Positions 1 to 9,183 of a stretch of 64,000 nucleotides of DNA are shown here, piece after piece (position 1 is the first letter of the stretch; each line of letters starts with the position of its first letter). The notes under the pieces are model-generated. The model did not search any database and was not told where the DNA came from. It worked only from the letters and a program-made list of their open reading frames with translations. Source of the stretch: Fasciolopsis buskii (Eukaryota; Platyhelminthes; Trematoda; Plagiorchiida; Fasciolidae); NCBI GenBank assembly GCA_008360955.1, contig LUCM01005536.1:1-64000 (forward strand), given 5' to 3'. The position numbers were made by a program, and so were the translations under genes.

Positions 1-315
1 GCTTGAGAACATGTGAGCTAACAAACTGAAAACCACCTACTACGCTACTTGACAATAAACCTTCGAGAGTATCGGGCGTGTTATCAATGGAGATACTTTG
101 GGTAGGCAGAAGGGGCAAACAGATTGGTTTGGAGACAGAAGAGAAAGGTTGTATAAAAGAGAGGGAACTCTGAGCGGTAGCATACTTATCACTACCCATC
201 CCACTCGATGCAATGGGCAGCGCGATCCTGATTATCCTGCGCGACGACCGATGCAGTATGGAATTATTTGTAGGCGTTTACCTAATGAGGAATAATGGAC
301 GGGTATCGCTAGGGA
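1..315. other. Unassigned left edge
   Basis: No recognisable gene or repeat family. One 65-codon open frame (98-295, +) has no recognisable domain and is of a length expected by chance. Confidence 0.4.
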
Positions 316-437
316 GTCCAGCCGCTGGGCAGAAGAACGATTATGGTTCTCAACCAAAGCCTTTGGTTCTAACAAGAACCTGACTGCAAGGCAGCGGGGC
401 ACAGCTGAGTGGAAGCCTGTCTACTTGGATCAACTAG
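316..437 (+). repeat. Dispersed repeat fragment, probable LINE 5' region
   Basis: This segment aligns by eye with the reverse complement of 48359-48479: both begin GTCCAGCCGC, share AGAACGATTA and TCAACCAAAG, and then diverge with small indels. It lies just before reverse transcriptase debris on the same strand (about 640-1500), so a LINE 5' region is the simplest reading. The similarity is seen directly; the LINE assignment is inferred. Confidence 0.45.
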
Positions 438-639
438 TCTTCCACTCGTTTTTACGACTGAGCTGCTAACCCAGATCAACCCCCAGCTTGGAGGACCAAG
501 AGACTACTTTGTCAGGCCTCTACCCATTGACCTTTCAGGCATGATTGGATTTTTGGCTTGAGATAAGCCATCTTGTATAGCTCGTTGGATCATGGAGGCA
601 CGCAAGCCGTCACACCATGTCAAGGTGTAGTCTCGTTGT

Positions 640-1330
640 GACAACCGAGGTCACATCAGGAACTGGCAACTTTGGCAGGTTCTTTCAACTCATCTTTCGT
701 TTCGAAAGGGCGCTACAAACAGGAGTTCGCTCTACGTGACACAACAGGCCAACTAATCTCTGAACAGGACGAGAAAGTCGAGAGCTGGGTAGAACACTTT
801 GGTCTACTTCTTAACTCACTGTTCACCAAACCGCAAACCCACTATCTTCAGTTCGGCCCTAGCTACATATTAAATGCCCGCCCCCAAGTGTCACTGAGAC
901 TACGCAAGTCGTTGATCAACTGAAGAACAGGAAGGCCAACGGAGAGGATAGTATTCCCCTGGAAGTCAACAAAAAGTATTTAACGCATGTGATTAATAGG
1001 CTTAATGAAGTACTGGGTTCGATTTGGGAACGCGAAATATTTCCAAGCGACTGGATTACGCCCATCCCACAGCCCATTTCCAAGAAGGGGGCAGAACGGT
1101 CTACGATAGCTAAACAGACATCAGTCTGATTGACATTATCGTGAAGATTTTCTGTGAACACGGCCGCTGCAAGTTGACGATACAATGAGGCTGGAATAAT
1201 TCGACTACTAGTACTTGCGACGAATCCGCCGGACAAACTGAGAAAAACGAACTTCTAACAATGAAATAAGAATGCGACGCTGAGATGCTCAAAAGCTGCC
1301 CACCTTCCTCCAACGTCGCCGATTGCAATA
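640..1330 (+). pseudogene. Decayed LINE reverse transcriptase, N-terminal half
   Basis: Translating the plus strand in shifting frames gives the usual order of a flatworm LINE between endonuclease and palm. At about 780-830 there is a linker with WVEHFGLLLNSLF. At about 915-1000 follows LKNRKANGEDSIPLEV, the 'K..G.D.iP.E' block before the palm. Then comes WEREIFPSDWITPIPQP, and near 1110-1160 DISLIDIIVKIFCEH, equivalent to the family's 'isLi.i..KiF' block. Several frameshifts and stops separate these blocks and no YxDD box is found, so the copy is dead. With the tail at 1355-1495 it may be one internally deleted element. Confidence 0.75.
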
Positions 1331-1354
1331 GTTAAGTCATGTTCGCCGGGGTCT

Positions 1355-1495
1355 CACATCTTCGTGGTTGGAGTCTAGAAGACCCGTCAACCAGCTGGTT
1401 GGAAACACTGAAGGATATGGCGGCGGGCCGTGAACAGTGGCAATTGTGCTGTCATTTGCCATCGATTCAGAATAATTTAAAAAGTGCGTCTGTGC
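1355..1495 (+). pseudogene. LINE C-terminal tail fragment
   Basis: The frame reads RGWSLEDPSTSWLETLKDMA followed by GREQWQLCCHL, the conserved C-terminal tail of one flatworm LINE family. The same tail occurs on the minus strand at 3506-3733, read as GPKDLSTCWLGTLKDMAVNR. The family's finger, palm and thumb region is absent between 1330 and this tail, which suggests an internal deletion. Confidence 0.7.
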
Positions 1496-2109
1496 AGTAA
1501 GACCACAATTCGTATGTTGGCTAATGCGGTATTCCCTTCTTTTCTCTCTCCGACCGACTTTTAGTGGCAAATTATCCGCTGAAGCTTAAAAAATGTCAAT
1601 CTCTATCACCAAGAAGGAATGTTCATTCAGAAGACAATCCAATGCTCCGGAGAGTTATACTGAGCCCAGATGATATGCAAGAGTTGGAGATGAACTATTG
1701 GTTATGCTGAAAACCCATCCGTTCAAGAAAATAAGGTCATATATCCGACAAAAATGTTTTGCCACAAAGACACACTGAAGATGGAGCTAATTTTTTTTGA
1801 CTTCAGACTTGTTTGCATTCATGAGAATGCTTTCAGAAGAGCCACTTTAAAAAACCACTACACACAAGCACATCTCTAACCAAGAAGAGAGCCCAAAAGT
1901 AAACAGGATATTTTTTGTTTCCCCTGGTCCAAGAGTTGAATTACCTTTGGCTTCTCGAAGACTGATAAAATAACCCGCCGATTTCAAAACACCCCTGATA
2001 AACAGTTATTCTAAGGCGTTTAAGGACTACATTAAAAATACAAATCAGTAGGCTGCAAAAACGTGAAACAGTGCACTCTGAAATCCTAAAGCCAATTTGT
2101 TAGCCTCAC
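1496..2109. other. Unassigned; possible further RRP5-like exon at 1945-1994
   Basis: Mostly AT-rich sequence without a clear repeat. On the minus strand 1994-1945 lies between an acceptor-like TTTATCAG and a donor-like AAAG/GTAATT and can encode GVLKSAGYFISLREAK. That resembles the 'vSLReS' end of an S1 repeat and would be expected next in the RRP5-like gene. A stop just upstream in frame and an unexplained phase make this weak. Confidence 0.25.
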
Positions 2110-2331
2110 CTTGATTATGCCTTGAACAGCGTCCTCAGAATCCAGCTGCACATGAACAGTGCGCTTATCTACACGTTTCACGACTGCACATGAAAATTTC
2201 GATCCAATAGATATCGTGTTGCAAGAGAGACTTGACTCATAATCCGGACAACTTGGTGGTAGCAAATGGGGCAGAAGCGAGCCTGTCAATTGTTTGGTTC
2301 CTGGATCAACAACTAACAAGCACACCACGAC
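2110..2331 (-). CDS. PDCD11: RRP5-like exon e (S1 repeat end and next repeat start)
   Basis: 222 nt, 74 codons, phase 0 at both ends, between acceptor ACATTTTGTAG and donor ATCAAG/GTGAGG. It begins VVVCLLVVDPGTKQLTGSLL, matching the '..cIL.v.P.tr.v.LSLRP' strand of RRP5, and continues into CAVVKRVDKRTVHVQLD, the start of another repeat. Confidence 0.78.
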
Positions 2332-5300
2332 CTACAAAATGTAGAACAGAAATGATGAGCATCGGAAGCAAGCAAATGCACATCGAGTTGTTCAACGGCC
2401 ACAGACAACGCTTCATATCAGAATACGGATAATCATTCTCAAACCAGTTCAATCCAAGTTCTCATCTGCATTCATTTACACTAACCCGCAGTGACGTGAT
2501 CAAGAAAGAGGAATTCTCAAGCTTATATATCGCAAACAGTGTTGTACAGAGCATAAGTACTCTGCTGCGGCATATCCAATGACCTTAAGGGGTCGGTGCA
2601 CCGAAAGACTTGACAATTTTGAAAGTGGAACTTGAAGCAGCAAGTAACAGCATAACGGCTAAATGTAGTCTACTAAGCATGGCTGACTGCAATTCACTTC
2701 TCCAGAAATGCTTGCATCACGATCGTGCAGCGTTAAAAAGATAGAGAGAGAAAATGGTCGATGCAACCCTGACCTGGATGAAATCCGGCCAACTGTTCGC
2801 GGATGTCACGTTTGCCAACTGGTGTCGAATGGCACAGGATTATGGAATCTAAGGTCTTAGTAACTCTCAGAATTAAACCAATCCCACTAAGATTGCTACA
2901 GTCGCTCCGTACCCTTCTTGGCCCATCCCATGATAACAGGATGCGTTCTTCGATCCAAATATCATGGAGCAAAGCAGGAAGTGTATTTATCAGGGTTCCT
3001 CCATTTCAGTTAAAAAGAACTGGTGAAAGTCGACCCAGACTGGCCACTTTTTCCTACAGAAATCGAATATTCCACTGCATTTTCAATTCCGTTAGGGGGA
3101 TCAATGGACACTTCCCAAATATTCGCCACAGCGGATGTCGGACAAACATCAGCGTGCGGCCAGCTAAACCGATTCTTGAAGTGCTGAGACCAACACTCCA
3201 GCCCTTTGTTGTCCACCATGACTGAGCTTTCCATTCTTATCGCACACAACTTCACTAACCGAAGTTCACAGTCCATCGGTGTTACGCATAAGATTAAACA
3301 ATCTTTCATCATCCTTATCATCATCGTTCAGCGTTAAACAGCAAGGCAAGCCTCACTGACCGCTGCCTTTTCCCCAGAGTTAAACGTTTCCATAAAAAAG
3401 TGAATATCCAAGGGGAACAGGGAGTGGACCTACACAGGCGGCAAAAGATAAGATGCTGCTGTGGCCAACCTACGGAACGCAGTCTAACTGTACAAACGCA
3501 CTCGTTCAATCATTCTGAATCGATAGAAAATGACAACACAATCGCCACTGTTCACGGTTCACTGCCATATCCTTCAGTGTCCCCAGCCAGCAAGTCGACA
3601 AGTCTTTCGGACCCCAACCACGAAGGCGTAGGACACCTACTTTACCTAACTTCGCTGTACATTTTCTCATCCCACGTTGCCACGTCATCTGTTGGCTTCT
3701 TCCATTCCTTAGGAGGAACACAAAATAAGGCACGATATGGTAGACGAGTGTTCGTCATACGCAACACGTGACCCAACCAGCGTAGTCTACTAAGTTTCAT
3801 ACGCATGGTCCGAATCGACGTACGTGGTCCGGTATGATCTACAGTTCTGGACAGGACCTCGCCAACGGTAGCTTACTGCAATATGGTCGTCATTGTACAG
3901 ACAATCTGTCGAGTTAGAACGCCATGTATCGAAAACTCGTACTAGATAAGAATAGGTTATTGTCTGCACAGAACTGGAGAAGTCGTTCCTTGTTTTATGT
4001 TTACTGGGCAAGCAAGGCGCACAGTCCACCTAAACAGGATCCCGATGCAATAAGTTTTCCAACTAGCGCATTAAAATAGCATGCCACCACTACAACGTCA
4101 GAGCTTTTGCTCTTTTGAACAGGGGGGACGTTAATGCATCAAGTGTCGCAGTTGGGTAGGCGCACTTAGGATAGGCAAGTAATATCAATCCCGTAGTCGC
4201 TTATTGACCCTGGTTTTAAAGATCGAAAGATTGTAAATGAGAAGAGGAAGTGGGAAAATGCTCAGGTTTTAAAACTCCGAAGGGGAGAAATTAGGTAGAA
4301 ATACGACACCTGGTAACAGAAACTTGGTAACGGCCACTAGCTGCCTATGCACGAGATAGGGGGAAGGTTGCAAGATGAGCTTCTAATGCAAGCTCTGAAG
4401 AACAAAACCAAAATTAGTCTCGGTAGAAAAGGGGTAGAAAACAACTGCTCGACGATACGCTAATGACTGCAAAGATATCACTCACTTTTACTTTTATGAA
4501 ACTAGCTCATGCGAGAGGATAAGTTGGGTTCTTAGCTGTCTTTAGCTCCAGCTCTCCATGCGTTGCGATCTGCATCAAGGTCTGCACACCGCAAAATCCA
4601 GTTTTCGTGCCAATATCATACCCCGAAATCTGATTGAAGATCTAAGTGGCCCACATCCGCCTTAGTGGTGCTAACCAACATCCTAAATTGACCACCAAGG
4701 CGATATTGCCAGTCTGGTGATAATAGGTTCTTTTTTGTTAATTCAGCCTCCGGTGCGCGGAGAACCATTGTAGGCGACCTCTTTGGAGAAACGACGAAAG
4801 CCGTTGGAAGTCTATACAGTGCTGGTACACAGCGACATTTCGGACAGTCATACCACTTCATTTTTGCCATCGATCTAAGGCACCTATGGCCAAAACTATC
4901 TACCCGATTTGTACCGTTTACTCTTAGCGGCTGACTTTCGTATGCAAAAGTAAGGACTGGACAGACGAGAGCACTGTAAATGTGGGGCTTCATACGGGGC
5001 CTCATTTCGTTGCGAAAACACAGCGCTTTGTGAAGTGATAGGAAAGCTCTCCTGGCACAAACTACGCGGAGTTTGACCTCGTCCCTGACTTGGCCGTTTG
5101 GTTAGATAGCAGGGCCTATGTAATCGAAATGAACCATCTACTCCAAAGTGTTCCCAGTGATGTGGATACAAGGAGATGGGTCTTGTAAAGTTGTGAAAAA
5201 CTTCATTTTTGATGAGTTTATCTCCAAACTAACAGTTATGGCTTCGCAGACAATCCGGTTTATGGCCGGCTTCACAGTTTCAAATTCCTCTCCCAGGAGA

Positions 5301-6809
5301 ACAACGCCGGCGGCGAACTCGAGGTCAGTGGCGTGGAGATGCATTGTCCACCTGTATCCAGAAGAGTTCTCACGTTACAAAAGGCTATATACATGCAAGA
5401 CCTTGTGTTTAGGTTTACATTACCAGTTAGTGTCTGGTTCATCTTAGCCATTGCGGAAGTCAAAGGCAAGTCGCTTACCTGGGACACCGAGTCATGATGA
5501 GAGCAAACTGCAGAGACAAAACCCATGAGGATACTTGGGAACAGTGTAAGAAGTGACACCCTTAACCCCACCCAGAGGTGACACCTCTAGCCAGTGCATG
5601 ACTAAGTTTAAATGTTGGGAGCTGGTGACCAACTTAGCCGTCCATACGCCTTTCGGTGGTAGTCTACCGATCCAGGAGGCCTAACGCGTCCGAGGTGACC
5701 TTGGTGCATGACTGCCGGTGGCTCACTAGGAGCTCATCTGCCATTCGGGAGCACTGCATGCTTTCGTTACAGCAAACGGGGAGTGAATACACTGCAGGAG
5801 CAATGACCTTGTGGTAACAACAAACGAGTCAAGAGTTTCCCCGTAAAATGGAGCATATAAGACCAGCATTTAACGAGAAATATCTCTGAAGTCATTATTA
5901 TTGACGCCTAGCAACCAGGAATAAGTAATCATGTGCACCACTCAAAAAATGAAGATGGACTCACCTCTTGGTTTTGAACATAATCTTTTATGTTTCCCTT
6001 GTAGTGCGCGCGATTTACACGTACAAGGTAATCGCGAAATTTCACCACCAGCGTAGTTCTGACTTTACTATGTACTGTACCCTTCAACCAAACTCCTGGA
6101 AGAAGAAGGCCAAAATGAATAGACGAGAGCGGACTCAACTAGAACCATCAAACGTCATCTAATTATCTTACCACTGATTCAGTTTCTTCCTGCAGAGAGG
6201 AAACGGTGAGCACACGGGCGTTCTTTAATGCCTCGAAGTTCAGGGAATCAGAAGCAATGGGCGAGACAGAAATCAGTTGGCCTATGTAAATTTTCCCTGG
6301 AACATCATTGAACGAAATAGCAGAAAACTACCTTTAGTATGGGATCTTGGAAGAAAACACTCTAAATCTGAGACTCCAATATCAATGGTGAATCCGTGGT
6401 CTTCTTCGGTGATCACAGCGCCCACGAAGGAGCAACTCAGTGACACATATTTTCGCAGCAAGCCCTTGTTAACTTCCCTCGGATTAAGAGAAACCTCGAC
6501 AGGTTTAAACGACTCCTTCATGTCATCATTGGAAGTACTGCCTTTCAGGCAACCCCGTACGAGTTGACCAACTTTGAACAGCTGAGCCAGACTGACAACA
6601 TCATTCTACTCTTTTATGTAACGAAAATGTGTTCAAATTACATTTCCACCTCCCGACGATATAACATCTTTGAGGATTTCAGTGTATTTGTCGTTGATAT
6701 CATATATATTTACGCGGCCAGTTCTCCCCAAAGGCAAACATAAATCCAAATGAAATTTTGCGACAGATTTGACCCGACCGAGTACTAAAGATTCAGCCTC
6801 CATAGCTTC
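2110..6809 (-). CDS. PDCD11: RRP5/PDCD11-like rRNA processing protein, N-terminal S1 repeats (partial gene)
   Basis: The product family is a nucleolar scaffold of tandem S1 RNA-binding repeats needed to cut pre-rRNA for both ribosomal subunits. Five minus-strand exons join in phase: 6809-6642, 6605-6332, 6296-6172, 6138-5965 and 2331-2110 (321 codons, no stop). Diagnostic blocks are VSLNPREVNKG and EDHGFTIDIGV (exon 2), FGLLLPGVWLKGTV (exon 4) and VVDPGTKQLTGSLLPHLLPP (exon 5), matching in order the N-terminal S1 repeats of animal RRP5. Introns are 36, 35, 33 and 3633 bp; the last holds LINE debris. No upstream exon for the usual charged N-terminus was found, although an ATG at 6803 could serve as a start. 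Animal RRP5 is about 1,800 residues with C-terminal HAT repeats, so most of the gene must lie beyond the left edge, or the locus is truncated. Homology is recalled, not searched. Confidence 0.82.
2740..3325 (-). pseudogene. LINE reverse transcriptase fragment in the RRP5-like intron
   Basis: Minus-strand translation gives, in order, WSQHFKNRFSWPHAD and WEVSIDPPNG (linker, about 3240-3100), KSGQSGS (the 'KsgGPD' block, about 3030), then EQLAGFHPGQGCIDHFLSL at about 2810-2745, the 'QaGFRpGRgCiDqIf' block of flatworm RTs. Frames change between blocks, and nothing after that point (motif A onward) is found. Confidence 0.8.
3506..3735 (-). pseudogene. LINE C-terminal tail fragment
   Basis: An open frame reads MTWQRGMRKCTAKLGKVGV, then RGWGPKDLSTCWLGTLKDMA and REQWRLCCHFLS. 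This is the C-terminal tail of the same family as 1355-1495 and 39600-39930. It sits between an endonuclease piece (3790-4029) and linker/RT pieces (2740-3325) on the same strand, so the cluster cannot be one collinear element. Confidence 0.78.
3790..4029 (-). pseudogene. LINE endonuclease C-terminal fragment
   Basis: The minus-strand frame ends in DDHIAVSYRWRGPVQNCRSY then VDSDHAYET, equivalent to the 'qIDHvAis.rwr.s..D.r...g.d..SDH.Lv' end of an APE-type LINE endonuclease. The final SDH catalytic motif is visible. The rest of the endonuclease is not recognisable next to it. Confidence 0.75.
4610..5571 (-). pseudogene. Internally deleted LINE: endonuclease start joined to RT palm/thumb
   Basis: At about 5415-5360 the minus strand reads FCNVRTLLDTGGQC, the N-terminus of an APE-type endonuclease. 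Directly after it, one frame over, comes HATDLEFAAGVVLLGEEFET, the RT motif C region in which the catalytic YADD has become FAAG. The RT thumb follows: AINRIVCEAI, CARRAFLSLHKALCFRNEMR (about 5060-4990) and HIYSALVCPVLTFAYESQPL with DHRCLRS-like residues (4985-4850). The rest of the endonuclease and the first RT motifs are missing between the two blocks. The element lies in the 3.6-kb intron of the RRP5-like gene, in that gene's orientation. Confidence 0.82.
5572..5964. other. Intronic stretch, possible LINE 5' leader
   Basis: No coding signal is recognised. It lies immediately upstream, in minus orientation, of the endonuclease start at about 5415, so it may contain that LINE's leader. Confidence 0.3.
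5965..6138 (-). CDS. PDCD11: RRP5-like exon d (next S1 repeat)
   Basis: 174 nt, 58 codons, phase 0 at both ends. The acceptor is GGTTCTAG and the donor CAAGAG/GTGAGT. It encodes FGLLLPGVWLKGTVHSKV and then LVRVNRAHYKGNIKDYVQNQ, equivalent to the 'LLPG..vk..V' start of the third N-terminal S1 repeat. A 3633-bp intron follows. Confidence 0.8.
6172..6296 (-). CDS. PDCD11: RRP5-like exon c (linker between S1 repeats)
   Basis: 125 nt: two bases complete the split glycine, then 41 codons to the donor CAGTG/GTAAGA. It reads GKIYIGQLISVSP and later ARVLTVSSLQEETESV, fitting the 'l.vGQ.l...V......v.vS' linker of RRP5. The downstream 33-bp intron cannot be read through because it contains an in-frame TAA. 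Confidence 0.7.
6332..6605 (-). CDS. PDCD11: RRP5-like exon b (S1 repeat core)
   Basis: 274 nt, starting in phase 0 and ending with one base of a split glycine codon. It encodes LAQLFKVGQLVRG, then VSLNPREVNKG, then EEDHGFTIDIGVSDLECFLP. This is the clearest match to RRP5: the family has the same order of 'LF.pG.lVR', 'SLnP..VN' and 'EDHG...DIGV...FLP'. Flanking introns are 36 bp upstream and 35 bp downstream. Confidence 0.88.
6642..6809 (-). CDS. PDCD11: RRP5-like exon a (S1 repeat start)
   Basis: 168 nt, 56 codons, phase 0 at both ends. The acceptor is GGGTCTAG and the donor GGAAAT/GTAATT. It reads SLVLGRVKSVAKFHLDLCLP then GRTGRVNIYDINDKYTEILK, the first half of an S1 fold as in the first repeat of RRP5. 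An in-frame ATG at 6803 may be the true start if no upstream coding exon exists. Confidence 0.75.
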
Positions 6810-7100
6810 CTAGACCCAAATCAGAAAATTTTGCTCGTTCCGGATAAACACCTTTGATTACAGGCGTTCCGACTGCACCCTCTGCGAAAGCCGAGAAAGT
6901 TTCAAGCAGGGCAACCCAGCCACAGAGAGCCTGCAGCAACGGGACAAAACAGCCGTCACGCCGCCGCGTAACGCAGTCTGCAGTCGAGTCGTGTTTCAGG
7001 TTAATACAGTTCAGTGCAGTTCAGTAGGCACTGGACAGAAGTGGCCCCAAGGGTCAGACAAGCGTCCACAATTCTTCCGACAGTCTGCACCTAAAAAGAC
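6810..7100 (-). other. 5' flank of the RRP5-like exons, CpG-containing
   Basis: Around 6930-6990 several CpG dinucleotides cluster (for example CACGCCGCCGCG), unlike the AT-rich surroundings. This could be the promoter or first exon of the RRP5-like gene. No acceptable coding exon joins in phase to 6809: the candidate ending GTAATCAAAG/GTGTTT gives stops in all joined frames. Confidence 0.3.
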
Positions 7101-9183
7101 ATCTTTATGCGTTATTCTTGACTTCCCAAGCAGCACGTTGCTCACAGTAAGCCACAACCTAATTTTTCATGAAATGAATAAGATGCCTGTCAATCACTTC
7201 TTAAGGCTAACAAATGCATTACGGCAAAGCCTGGAAAAACCTTTTTGCTGGATTTGTCCGTTTTTTTTAGTTGAACCAGTGCCAGTTATTGACTCTACTA
7301 ATTGTAACCGTCCGGTGCCCTTTCCAGCAAATCCTTCGCCTACATGCTTTGCATTTCTCATTAGGAAGGTCGACTAACGCACAATGCTCAAGTTTTCAGG
7401 ATTATTTAATCCAACAAAATGCGGCTTGAGATGCGCGGTTAAATGCTGCAGTAGATGGTCAAAAATTTTATATGCGCATATATATAAGGGTAAAATGCAT
7501 GTGTATGGCAATAGCCATGTCTAACCGTGTTTACTCCCAGCATAATAGGACTGCTGATATACGTATCATATTCAAACAGTTTTGCTGAAGCATTGAAGAA
7601 GTTCAAAGAAGTTTACCATTTTGGACGACGAAGTTGCCCTTTTTCCTAAAGGAAACATAACATATTATCTCTCTCCGAAACGTCCGGAGCACAGGTTTTG
7701 ACGTCCGTCTAGGGTTGTTATAACATTATTTTTATTGGGCGTGTCCTACACGCGTTTCATTTGCAGTGCAAACGCCACAGTGAATACCAGAGGTTCAGGT
7801 CGTATGGTAATGGCCCCCAGTTGATTAGGCGCATAATTGTGCTTGCAGCTAAGCGCTTTCCTCAGCAAGGAGAAAATGAGTTGGTTTGCACTGGGTGTAC
7901 TGTACATTGTACTACTTGGAAATATTTTGCTGACGTGTCTTTAATGACTTTTGTAGCGCGTTACTGATATGATCGCTTTCGGAACGCGGCAAAGCTATCG
8001 CCGTCGGGGGCAGACTTTGTTCACCCTGCTTTGAGCAGAGTGTGATGAAGCGCCAGTGTGGACTCATCAGCATCGTCATCTAAGGGTTCCGTTAACAGGT
8101 ATACAAAAGTAATTTCTGTTACTTATATTGTTGTTTATTCAGTAGAGGTTCCTGGTGAAGTCCCCCATAGACATAAGGTATTGTAGTAACAAGATTCCCT
8201 GGAATTTGGCTAGTACAGTTTAATGAGCACGCCATCGTCTTCATCTTTTGCTGCCGTAGATGTCGGTAGGCGCAGCACTAATGTAATTTAATTCTTGATG
8301 CTTCCAACAAACGGAATTATTTGGCTTGGAAAAACGTGTCCGTGAAAGAAGGCATGTATTCATTATTTGATGAGTTATCAGAGATGTTCCCAAACTCCAG
8401 ATTTGTGATAAAACAGCGTGCGTACTGTTCTAGGACATTGTGTCCCGAAGTGTCGAAAGATCCCAAGACTTCGGCACACATTCCCAAAAATTGCAAAGAA
8501 ATGAGGCTTTTAGACAGCTTGTATATTCACAATGGGCTTGTGGACGGCCTGCTGCAATCGACCGGTAGACTGATGGCTTTCCCAAAATCCAGTGGCATGC
8601 AGCTAGATGTCGATAGTCTGTCTTTATTCCTCTGTTTGCCGCAGTTTTCGCTTTGTTTTGGGGGCGTAACTTTCGTCTGAGGTGTCTGTTGGTGGTCCCC
8701 ATTAGCACTTACTGCGGCATAAATATGCCTTGCCCGTCAACGAATGCCTGGAACAAACCAACATTGAATCTTGCGGCGTCACCGCTGATAACGTGACTTA
8801 ATTCAGGACCATATTACAGTTTGCTGCGACGGCAAGCATATATGACATATCCACTTGGGCCTACTTCCGACAAGTTAAAACCCCTCATGGATATTTTGGC
8901 TATGACAAATGTATGCAACGTGACCTATGTATCAACGGAAAAATTACTTTTCAGGCATTGGAGACCCAGACAATTACTGATGCTGACATGCGACAATCAA
9001 GACACAAAAGCAATCACAGGAAAACGTCTTTTAATTTACAGCCTCCACTGAATTACAAGCGTCCGGTTTGTCTGTGGATCTCTGAGAAAATTTCAAATGC
9101 ATGGGCAAACCGTCACAGGACTTCCACCTCTGTCTCGCACAGGCGGATGAGATCGTCTTCCTTGCTGTGCAACACCATCAGTC
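7101..9183. other. Unassigned intergenic DNA
   Basis: Open frames here (for example 8321-8680 on plus and its antisense partner 8430-8708) show no recognised domain. A 6-bp hairpin GCGTGT-CCT-ACACGC occurs at 7739-7753. No clear LINE motif is seen, although old repeats too decayed to recognise are likely. Confidence 0.35.

Noticed and set aside
6282..6567. Plus-strand 96-codon frame at 6277-6567
   Set aside because: It is the antisense shadow of the RRP5-like exon 6332-6605.
7739..7766. Minus-strand GAAACGCGTGT next to a 6-bp hairpin, suggesting a hammerhead 3' half
   Set aside because: There is no CTGATGA at the right distance and no cleavage triplet; kept only as a hairpin.
8041..8085. 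Minus-strand CTGATGAGTCC resembling a hammerhead core
   Set aside because: The GAAAC strand is missing (CTTC instead) and stem II does not close; only half of the motif is present.
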